8,132 nucleotides of DNA. It comes from DATLFA01 sp039934635 (GTDB taxonomy: Bacteria; Actinomycetota; Acidimicrobiia; Acidimicrobiales; WLNW01). The stretch spans positions 1 through 8,132 of the forward strand of contig JBDTLT010000243.1 in assembly GCA_039934635.1 (NCBI GenBank). The letters run 5' to 3'. Positions 1-6,168 of the stretch are shown here, piece after piece (position 1 is the stretch's first letter; every line of letters starts with the position of its first letter). Under the pieces are notes generated by a model, which saw nothing but the letters and a program-made list of their open reading frames with translations, did no database searches and was not told the DNA's origin. The position numbers and the translations under genes are program-made.

Positions 1-1594
1 CGTCACGATGACGTTCACAGGGGGCGCCGCCTCGGCGTCGTTCAGCAACAAGGCCGCACCAGAGCAGGGCGAGTCGTTCACGGACGACTTCGGCAGCGGA
101 TGGTCCGTGACCGTCTCCCACGCAGACCATTCCCACAGCTTGCTGACGACGCCGTCGGCTCGGGCGGTCTTCGTCGCCGGCACTATCGCGAGCCTGTTGT
201 TCGGAATGCTCGTCTTCGCGCTCGGTTCCGGGCGCAAACGGGCCTTGCGAATGGTCGCCAGGCGCACTGACGAACTGCGGCACCAGGCTCTGCATGACTC
301 GCTGACTCAGTTGCCCAACCGCACGTTGATCATGGATCGCGTCGAGCAGATGCTGGTCAGGTGCCGCCGCAGTGGAGGCGTCGGCGCGGTGCTGTTCCTC
401 GATCTCGATGGGTTCAAGAGCGTCAACGACACGCTCGGCCATGACGCGGGCGACCAGCTCCTCGAAGCGGTCGCCGCCCGGCTGACGATCAGCCTCCGTG
501 GAATCGACACGATCGGCCGCCTGGGCGGCGACGAGTTCATCGTCCTCGTCGAAGACAGCGCGCTGCAGGCCGACGCGACGCTCGTCGCAGAACGAATCCT
601 CGAAGTCCTCCGCCAACCATTCGAACTCGACCTGGCGCCTGTGCCCATCAGCATCAGCACGAGCATCGGTGTGGCCACCGGCGACCGCGAGGTTGCCGGC
701 GACTTGCTCCGCGATGCCGACATCGCCCTCTACGAGGCCAAGGCATCGGGCAGGAACTGCTATGAGGTCTTCCGCCCCGACATGGAAGCAGCAGTACAGC
801 ATCAGTACGAGTTGGAATTCGATCTGCGATCTGCGCTCGACAACGATCAGTTCCGACTGCACTACCAACCAATCTACGATCTGTCGGACCTCACGATTGT
901 GGGCACCGAAGCACTCATCCGCTGGGACCATCCCACCCGCGGCATGGTCCAACCGGGCGACTTCATCCCGCTCCTCGAGGCCAGCGGACAGATCATCGAA
1001 GTCGGCCGCTGGGTCCTGGTGAACGCCTGTTGCCAGGCGCAGCAATGGCTCGACAACGGCGACGACCTCACCGTGGCGGTCAACGTGTCAGCACGTCAAC
1101 TCGACCGTGACAGCATCATCGTCCACGTGAGCGAAGCACTCAAGATCAGCAACCTCGACCCGGGTCACCTCACCATCGAGATCACCGAATCAGCAATTAT
1201 GAAAGACACCGACCTCACCGCGCGGCGTCTCCATGCGCTCAAAGCCCTTGGCGTCAAGATTGCGATCGACGACTTCGGCACCGGCTACTCGTCGCTCGCC
1301 TACCTCCAACGCTTCCCAGTCGATTGCCTCAAGATCGACCGAACCTTCATCAACGCCATCGCCCGATCCCCGGAATCCGACGCGCTGATCAACACGTTCG
1401 TCCAACTCGGCAAAGACCTCGGCATGACGACATTGGCCGAGGGCGTCGAGACCACCGGCCAACTCGACCACCTCCGTAGCGCCGACGTCGACCGCGGACA
1501 GGGTTTTCTCCTCGCCCGACCGCTGTCAGTCGCGGTCTTCGAGTCCCAACTCCTCCTGCGGACACGATCCACCACGTCAGCAGCACCCGAATGA
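1..1594 (+). CDS. Membrane-anchored GGDEF-EAL cyclic di-GMP enzyme (5' partial)
   Basis: Bifunctional diguanylate cyclase/phosphodiesterase that would make and/or hydrolyse cyclic di-GMP at the inner face of the membrane. The frame is open to the left edge, so the protein starts outside the window. Numbering from the ATG at 8, residues 1-50 look like the end of an extracytoplasmic sensor (possibly CHASE), followed by one membrane segment at about 52-73. The GGDEF domain (about 93-255) has an intact GGDEF at 173-177 and an RGID at 164-167, exactly five residues upstream, which matches the RxxD inhibitory site. The EAL domain (about 270-515) has EAL 301-303, N359, E391, DDFGTGYSS 421-429, K442, E478 and Q498, so the known metal and catalytic positions look intact. 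Both domains therefore appear active; which activity dominates cannot be read from sequence. It is transcribed towards the minus-strand pseudogene block and no clear terminator follows it. Family assignment is secure; the sensor type is a guess. Confidence 0.95.
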   Translation, partial: VTMTFTGGAASASFSNKAAPEQGESFTDDFGSGWSVTVSHADHSHSLLTTPSARAVFVAGTIASLLFGMLVFALGSGRKRALRMVARRTDELRHQALHDSLTQLPNRTLIMDRVEQMLVRCRRSGGVGAVLFLDLDGFKSVNDTLGHDAGDQLLEAVAARLTISLRGIDTIGRLGGDEFIVLVEDSALQADATLVAERILEVLRQPFELDLAPVPISISTSIGVATGDREVAGDLLRDADIALYEAKASGRNCYEVFRPDMEAAVQHQYELEFDLRSALDNDQFRLHYQPIYDLSDLTIVGTEALIRWDHPTRGMVQPGDFIPLLEASGQIIEVGRWVLVNACCQAQQWLDNGDDLTVAVNVSARQLDRDSIIVHVSEALKISNLDPGHLTIEITESAIMKDTDLTARRLHALKALGVKIAIDDFGTGYSSLAYLQRFPVDCLKIDRTFINAIARSPESDALINTFVQLGKDLGMTTLAEGVETTGQLDHLRSADVDRGQGFLLARPLSVAVFESQLLLRTRSTTSAAPE

Positions 1595-1798
1595 GCAGCC
1601 GACGGGCCCATCATGGCGACACCGGCGATCAACCCACAGTCACGCGATGTCGGCCGTTCCGTCGAGCGATACAGCGCCGCAGGATCGTGTGACCGCCGAG
1701 GTCATTACGTTGGCGACAGAACTCGCCCCCGCACCCCTGCGCTTTCAAGTTCCGGTACCCCCTGACAGATCGTGTTCGGTACGTTGGGTTCGGCGGAT

Positions 1799-2583
1799 TC
1801 AGCGTGCGCCGCTGGCGTCGACGAGCTCACTCGTAACATGCGATGGCGCGTCAGAGCACAGCCACGCGATTGCCTGTGCTATCTCTTCGGGTCGGCCGGG
1901 TCGTTGCATTGGTATGACGAGCGGAGCCGTTCGAGACGGTCGGGTTGGCCCGCGTTTGCGTGAATGTCGGTCTCCATGAGGCCGGGCCTGACGTGGCGGC
2001 GGGTCCGAGGCGTTCCGGGCGGGTGACCGGGCGGCTGCACCGCGTTGGCCGGATCGTTTCGGCTGCGACTTCCCGAGCCAACCCGATCGTCATTGCATCG
2101 GCGGCGCCCTTGGATGCAGCGTAGTCCACGTATTCCCCAGAACTACCCAAGCGAGCAGCCGCCGACGACGCGTTAACGCTGGCGCCGCCCGTGCCGCGTG
2201 GCGAGTGGACATGCGCAGAATCACCTCGCGAGAACAGAGGAACGCGCCGGAGACGTTGACCGCCACCATCCTCGCCATCCGGGGTCCGTCCATCTCGTCG
2301 ACACCAGCCCTTGTCGCGACGACGCCCGCGTTTTTCACCAGCGCACGGAGTGAGCCGTTTCGTCGGACTTCGTGAACACGTCAACGCCGTCGGCTTCTGA
2401 CGAGACATCAAGCTCGAGCCGCGAGCACTGCCTTCCCGCATTCCGACACGCATCGACAACCTCTTCGGCGGCCGTGCGCTCGACGCGATAGCTGACACGG
2501 ATATCCCAGCCTTGCTGTGCGAGGAGTTTGGCAGTGGCGGCGCCGATGCCGCGACTACCGCCCGTGATCACCACCACGCCCAA
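1799..2583 (-). pseudogene. SDR-family oxidoreductase, frameshifted pseudogene
   Basis: Remnant of a short-chain dehydrogenase/reductase (NAD(P)-dependent oxidation or reduction of a hydroxyl or keto group; substrate unknown). Pieces in three frames line up with the family in order from a TTG start at 2583: the Rossmann motif TGGSRGIG (residues 7-14); a DVSS segment; KNAGV at about 2338-2324 (family NNAG); the VNVSGAFL helix; the VNASSAA serine region; the catalytic YAASK at 2123-2109; PGLMETDIHA at about 1988-1959; then IPMQRPGRPEEIAQAIAW and the terminal LVDASGAR before a TGA at 1801-1799. Frame changes fall near 2352, 2200, 2050 and 1920. An extra in-phase stretch of about 48 bases lies between NAV and RPGLMETD (about 1990-2040). 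Reassembled, the gene would encode about 260 residues, the normal SDR length. It cannot make a full enzyme as it stands. Family is sure; the frameshift positions are good to about 5 bases. Confidence 0.85.
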
Positions 2584-2626
2584 GCAAGGACCCCCTTGAA
2601 TTGGGCGGGATCCTATGTGGCTCGAC

Positions 2627-2642
2627 GGTCACGAAAGTGACC
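2627..2642. promoter_or_regulatory. Inverted repeat upstream of the SDR pseudogene
   Basis: GGTCAC-GAAA-GTGACC is a perfect 6-bp inverted repeat around a 4-base centre. It extends by CGA/TCG outside a single unpaired C. It lies 44 bases upstream of the TTG start of the SDR remnant, in the gap between the decarboxylase and SDR remnants (2584-2819). It could be an old operator or a small RNA hairpin with a GNRA-type loop on the plus strand. I see no other gene in this gap and no convincing promoter hexamers. Its function is uncertain. Confidence 0.3.
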
Positions 2643-2819
2643 TCGTGTACACGCCCCCTTCATCACCAACGGAATAACACGGCACGTGCCGCGGGTCCGC
2701 TCAAACAGCCCACAGGGTTCCCTAGATCGACGGGTATCAACTTGTCGTGTGGTGCGGGGGTTGACCGCGGGTGTTGAAGCCGACGATTATTCGTGACGGC
2801 TCGAGGTGCGGGACGTGAG

Positions 2820-3681
2820 CTATTCCGGCGATGGGTTCCTCGCCAAGCATTTAGCTCGTAACTCATCGTTGGCTTTGAGCACTGCAGGGATGATGCGGTC
2901 GACGTCGTGGTCGCTGGTGTCGAAGTGCATGAAGCAGGCGCGCAGAACTTCCCGGTCGCCGACACGTGTACCGAACAGGAACACGTCACCGGCACGCTGC
3001 ACGGCAGCTGGGATCGCCCGGCTGAGATCTTCGCCACCGAGCACACAGCGGATCGCTGCGATGTTGAGAGTCCGGATCTGCGACGAGGTCGAGCTCAGGT
3101 CTTGCCCGGATCTTTTCCGCGAGCCTGGCGGCCTGGTTGCGAATTGCGACGTGCGCGCGGAGTTCGTCTGAGCCGGTTGCGGCGAGGCTCGCCAAGAGCC
3201 TCAGGGCCCGGAGCGGTCCCGCGTGGTCGAAGACGTACTCGGAGAACCACGGGTCGTCCTCCGGTCGGCCGCCCAGGTAGGGCGGCACTAAGCTGAAGGC
3301 AGTCCTCAAGTCATCGAGGTCGCGCGTGAGGATACCGCGCAGTCGATAGGGATGGCGCTCGTCAAAATTCCCGAGGTGTGCTTGGCGGTTCCAGCCAAGC
3401 ACACCTGGGGAGATTCACCTGAGAGCCATCACGGTGGGGGATTGCCCCAGCCAACGAACCGCGGGTGGCCGTTGCGAAGGGGAACGGCAGCACATGGCCG
3501 CGCGTGCTTCGGTGAGCAGGACATCGAAATCGCGTCCCGCTTCGGCAGCGGCGCGCGCTCCATAGCGTCGCGACTCGATGTCGCACCGGCTGCCACACTG
3601 GTCCTTCGGGCAACGCCGCGAGATAGTTCGCCGTGAGGTCGACGAAGCATGACCGTAGTGACGGAACGCTTCGGGGTTCAT
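2820..3681 (-). pseudogene. PLP-dependent (group II) amino-acid decarboxylase, deleted and frameshifted
   Basis: Remnant of a pyridoxal-phosphate decarboxylase of the aromatic-L-amino-acid/glutamate decarboxylase superfamily. The N-terminal part, from the ATG at 3681, reads across three frames: MNPEAFRHYGH, VDLTANYLAALPEGPVWQPV, SRDAMERAPLP, EAGRDFDVLLTEARA, HVLPFPF, then NGHPRFVGWGNPP ending near 3430. This is the family's opening arrangement (Tyr-Leu helix, PVWQPV, HPRF). The C-terminal part starts near PIDCA at 3350-3336, then runs from ILTRDLDDLRTAFSLVPPYL through DPWFSEYVFDHAGPLRALRL to VADPD. Another frameshift near 3069 leads into LNIAAIRC and DREVLRACFMHFDTSDHDVD, with a TAG at 2822-2820. 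About 200 central residues, including the PLP-binding lysine, are missing, so no activity is possible. A perfect hairpin sits at the deletion junction. The start overlaps the cupin stop by ATGA. Substrate cannot be inferred. Confidence 0.78.
3374..3406. repeat. Perfect 13-bp inverted repeat at the decarboxylase deletion junction
   Basis: AGGTGTGCTTGGC (3374-3386) and GCCAAGCACACCT (3394-3406) are exact reverse complements separated by a 7-base loop. Read on the minus strand the stem is followed within 7 bases by TTTT, so it could work as a weak intrinsic terminator for transcription leaving the chemosensory operon. It lies precisely where the N-terminal and C-terminal pieces of the decarboxylase remnant meet, so it may instead be a deletion or excision scar. 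The repeat is seen directly; both roles are inferences. Confidence 0.6.
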
Positions 3682-3885
3682 CGATGCCGCCGTGATGCAC
3701 CGTCGACATCGCGCAGGTCGAGCAGGAGATAGTAGGCGCAGTCTTTTTGCCGGGGTTGCGGCAGCTATGCGTGCAGTTCCCGTCGTGATAGATGCTGTCG
3801 CCGGCGCGTAGTTCGTGGTCGACGCGTAGATCGTCAACACCAAGGTGCCGGTCCCCTTCTCCAGTTTGTGCGCAGAGCTGGGCTC
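3678..3885 (-). pseudogene. Cupin-domain protein, C-terminal remnant
   Basis: Reading across frames from just beyond the diguanylate cyclase stop gives KGTGTLVL, then DDLRVDHELRAGDSIYHDG, CTHSCRNPGKK, then DCAYYLLLDLRDVDG and a TGA at 3680-3678. This is the second half of a cupin barrel (the GDSIYxDG...H..RNPG pattern), most like the sensor half of XRE-family helix-turn-helix/cupin regulators. Frameshifts lie near 3837 and in the A-run at 3742-3748. No N-terminal half, HTH domain or start codon exists: the recognisable part begins within a few bases of the TAG at 3890-3888. The stop overlaps the decarboxylase start as ATGA, so the parent gene was probably the upstream partner, perhaps the regulator, of that decarboxylase. 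Cupin fold is fairly sure; the HTH-cupin parentage is inferred. Confidence 0.68.
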
Positions 3886-3887
3886 GA

Positions 3888-4859
3888 CTACTCGCCCCCG
3901 TGCTGAGCCGCAATTGTGCTCTTTGCTGCTGAGGCCACGACGACGCGGTTTCGGCCATTCCGCTTGGCTTGGTAGAGCGCCGCATCGGCCGCGTCGAGCG
4001 CGTCTGCGTATCCACCTATAGCTCCGATCGCGCATCCCGCGCTGACCGTGACCGCAATGGACTGGTCGACTCCAGTGGCAAACGTCGATGCGCCCACTAC
4101 TTCGCGCAAACGCTCCGCCAGGGCGTGTGCCTCGGTCGCGTCGAGCCCGCACCCGGCCGCCAGGAACTCTTCGCCTCCCCACCGACAGATCAGAAGTTGT
4201 TCGTTGATTGCGCCCCGCAGTCGCCCGGCCACGATCCGCAAAACCACGTCGCCGACGGCGTGGCCGAACGTGTCGTTGACCGCTTTGAAGTGGTCGACAT
4301 CGATCATGATGAAGGTCACGAGCGCGTCGGGACCGTGCGCTGCCTGCAACTCCGCGATTCTCGCTTCCATACGTCGGCGGTTGCCGAGACCGGTGAGCGT
4401 GTCGGTGGTGCTCAGCTCACTCAATTCGCGGGCCTGACGAGCGAACGCATTCTCCTGGGCCTTGGCTCGTAGCGCCATGCCGACCCGCGCGGTCAGCTCT
4501 GCCGGTTCACAGGGTTTGCGCAAGTAGTCTTGTGCACCGAGCTCGAGGCCGGCCGCGACATCGGCACCCCCCGTGCGGGCGGTGAGGAAAAGCACGGGGA
4601 TGGCCGCGAGTTCGGGGTCGGCACGCATCTCGCGCAACGTGGCGTGTCCGTCCATCACCGGCATGTCGATGTCGAGCAACACGAGGTCAGGTCGCTGGGC
4701 CCTACAGGCTTCGATTGCCGCGTGTCCATCGGCCGCTTCTACAACGAAATAGCCACCGATGGTGAGCGCACGCCCGAGTATGCGCCGGATGGCGTTCGAG
4801 TCGTCGACAACGAGGATGGTCGCAACGGTCGGTCGGTTTTCTTCCCGCGCCTCGTTCAT
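3888..4859 (-). CDS. Response regulator with GGDEF output (PleD/WspR-like diguanylate cyclase)
   Basis: A 323-residue response regulator that should make cyclic di-GMP when phosphorylated. The receiver domain (about 13-130) has the acidic pair D19/D20, phospho-acceptor D63 in LLDIDMP, T93 and K115. A linker helix of about 25 residues joins it to a GGDEF domain (about 150-310) with TDTLTGLGNRR, the metal-binding DVDHFKAVND (187-196) and GGEEF at 228-232. The position of the inhibitory RxxD (219-222) reads NEQL, so product inhibition through the usual I-site is not expected. It is the last gene of the chemosensory operon. Its ATG overlaps the cheX stop (ATGA, 4856-4859), so CheA is the likely phosphodonor, by analogy with WspE-WspR; this is inference. 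Only one receiver domain is present, so it resembles WspR more than the two-receiver PleD. The domain calls are near certain. Confidence 0.95.
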   Translation of the reverse strand: MNEAREENRPTVATILVVDDSNAIRRILGRALTIGGYFVVEAADGHAAIEACRAQRPDLVLLDIDMPVMDGHATLREMRADPELAAIPVLFLTARTGGADVAAGLELGAQDYLRKPCEPAELTARVGMALRAKAQENAFARQARELSELSTTDTLTGLGNRRRMEARIAELQAAHGPDALVTFIMIDVDHFKAVNDTFGHAVGDVVLRIVAGRLRGAINEQLLICRWGGEEFLAAGCGLDATEAHALAERLREVVGASTFATGVDQSIAVTVSAGCAIGAIGGYADALDAADAALYQAKRNGRNRVVVASAAKSTIAAQHGGE

Positions 4860-5317
4860 CGTCGGTCGCTCTCAACGTCGACTGAGCGCTGCACTACCGA
4901 CACTTCGAGTGCCTGTGTCTCGCTCATGAAGGGCACCGTGACAACGGTTCGCGTACCGACCACGCTGATTTCGTACTGCTTGCCGAAGGCCACGGTGGGC
5001 AGTGAGATGGCACTGGGCGCCGGGAGCAGTGCCTTTACGTTGCCCGCGACCATGTTGGTCAACTCGCCGAGGGCGTCTCGAATCTCGTCGGTGGTGGGTT
5101 CGTCGTCGCCTTGAAACATCGCGGCCGTGACGAGCGACGCCAACGCAAGGGAGCAACGCACGACGACGGCGCCGTGCCACGCACCCTCGATGTTCACTAT
5201 GCCCGTGACGGTCGAGTCCTCGCGCTGACCTTCGCAACTCCCGCGCTGGATGGGCACGTCGACGAGCGTCGACCAGATCGACTTGACGATGTCCTCGATC
5301 TCTGAGTCCAACATCAT
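4856..5317 (-). CDS. cheX: Chemotaxis protein CheX (CheY-P phosphatase family)
   Basis: A 153-residue cytoplasmic protein of the CheC/CheX/FliY phosphatase family, which removes phosphate from CheY-P. The signature E-x2-N helix is present as E85-L-T-N88 within GELTNMVAGNVK. It is preceded by a GIVNIEGAWHGAVVV strand pair and followed by the LPTVAFGKQYEI strand and the VTVPF region, in the usual CheX order. Length is typical for CheX, with one E-x2-N helix rather than the two of CheC. The frame stays open well upstream into cheR, but the ATG at 5317 is chosen because it overlaps the cheR stop by 4 bp, is preceded by AGTAGGA, and starts the conserved homology; a second ATG follows directly at 5314. 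The downstream neighbour is the REC-GGDEF gene (ATGA overlap), so CheX might act on that receiver as well as on CheY; this is an inference. Confidence 0.88.
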   Translation of the reverse strand: MMLDSEIEDIVKSIWSTLVDVPIQRGSCEGQREDSTVTGIVNIEGAWHGAVVVRCSLALASLVTAAMFQGDDEPTTDEIRDALGELTNMVAGNVKALLPAPSAISLPTVAFGKQYEISVVGTRTVVTVPFMSETQALEVSVVQRSVDVESDRR

Positions 5318-6168
5318 GATCGTCCTACTTTCACTTGGTGCAGCCGGTAACAAACGGTCTTCGGGCTCGGTTGCATCAGCTCGAATGAATCGTCGATTCC
5401 GTAGGTCGTTTCGGATCCGCCGAGGAAGAGGTAGCCACCGGGGCGCAGCACACTGGCCACCCGCCGCAGCACCTGGGCCCTGGTCGCAACGTCGAAGTAG
5501 ATGAGGACGTTGCGCAGGAACACGATGTCGATCGCCGGCATCCCCGCGAGCGGTCGGGCCAAGTTGAGTTGGCGAAACGTGACCATGCGCCGGATGTCGT
5601 CCGACAGCTGCCACTCCCTGCCGTCGCATACGAAGTGTTTGACGAGCAGCCGTGCGGGCAGACCACGATTGACCTCGAGTTGCGAATACCTGCCGGCCCG
5701 GGCGCGCGTAAGGACATCGGCGGCGAAGTCGGTTCCCAGAATCGTGACGTTCGGTACGTGCGGGAAGTGGTCGCGTACCACCATCGCCAGGCTGTACGCC
5801 TCCTGACCGGATGAGGCCGCCGCCGACCAGAGCGACAAGCTGCGCCCCCCATTCGCGGTGAGTACCTGAGGAATGATCACTTCGCGCAACGCGTCGAATG
5901 GGCGCATATCTCGAAAGAAGGTGGTTTCGTTCGTGGCCACGGCGGCGACGACGTCATGGCGGAGTTGCGTGTCGCCGTTGCGCAGGCGCCGAATCAGTTC
6001 TGAGACAGACGAGAGGCCTTCCCGGCGCGCGATCGGTGACAGCCGCGCTTCGACCAGATACTCCTTGCTGTCATCGAGGGCAATCGCGCTGTGCTCGTAC
6101 ACGAGTGTACGAATGAAGTTGAAGTCGGTCAGCGAGACGTTGGCCGCCAATCGGGCGCCGCGCGTCAT
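5314..6168 (-). CDS. cheR: Chemoreceptor glutamate methyltransferase CheR
   Basis: A 284-residue S-adenosylmethionine-dependent methyltransferase that methylates glutamates of chemoreceptors during adaptation. The N-terminal helical domain (about 10-75) contains DFNFIRTLVYEHSAI. The catalytic domain begins with TNETTFFRD (79-87), then the SAM-binding loop WSAAASSGQEAYSLAM (114-129; family consensus is closer to SAACSTGEEPYS), GTDFAADVL with D147, the N201 region (RQLNL) and FLRNVLIYFD (217-226). The CheR order and length are normal. The ATSSGQEA variation in the SAM loop is worth noting but keeps the glycine and the acidic residue. The ATG at 6168 overlaps the cheB stop (ATGA, 6165-6168) with GAGAG just upstream; the open frame before it runs antiparallel-free through cheB coding sequence and is not part of this gene. 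No C-terminal pentapeptide-binding TPR extension is present. Confidence 0.95.
   Translation of the reverse strand: MTRGARLAANVSLTDFNFIRTLVYEHSAIALDDSKEYLVEARLSPIARREGLSSVSELIRRLRNGDTQLRHDVVAAVATNETTFFRDMRPFDALREVIIPQVLTANGGRSLSLWSAAASSGQEAYSLAMVVRDHFPHVPNVTILGTDFAADVLTRARAGRYSQLEVNRGLPARLLVKHFVCDGREWQLSDDIRRMVTFRQLNLARPLAGMPAIDIVFLRNVLIYFDVATRAQVLRRVASVLRPGGYLFLGGSETTYGIDDSFELMQPSPKTVCYRLHQVKVGRS
5323..5329 (-). promoter_or_regulatory. Ribosome binding site of cheX
   Basis: AGTAGGA on the minus strand ends five bases before the ATG at 5317. It lies inside the last codons of cheR and supports that ATG over earlier in-frame starts in the long open frame. Confidence 0.5.

Noticed and set aside
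1690..1704. TGACC-GCCGA-GGTCA stem as a terminator for the GGDEF-EAL gene
   Set aside because: The stem is only 5 bp and no T-run follows on the plus strand. The 204-base gap 1595-1798 shows nothing else convincing.
1647..1979. Plus-strand open frame of 110 codons after the GGDEF-EAL gene
   Set aside because: It is opposite the C-terminal end of the SDR remnant, has no clear ribosome binding site and shows no recognisable domain.
2584..2819. Possible small gene between the decarboxylase and SDR remnants
   Set aside because: All three minus-strand frames give short, low-similarity text with stops, and no start with a ribosome binding site was seen.
1799..3885. Frameshifts explained by programmed frameshifting or an unusual genetic code
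   Set aside because: There are too many breaks, at unrelated sequences, with a large deletion removing the active site. The neighbours on both sides read cleanly with standard codons.
3362..4182. Minus-strand open frames of 217 and 255 codons spanning the end of the cyclase gene and the dead block
   Set aside because: They overlap the REC-GGDEF coding end in the wrong frame, and only short patches match cupin or decarboxylase. Those patches belong to different frames of the pseudogenes, so the long frames are accidents.
3969..4472. Plus-strand open frame of 167 codons opposite the GGDEF domain
   Set aside because: It is antisense to a domain with intact GGEEF and metal-binding motifs, with no domain of its own.
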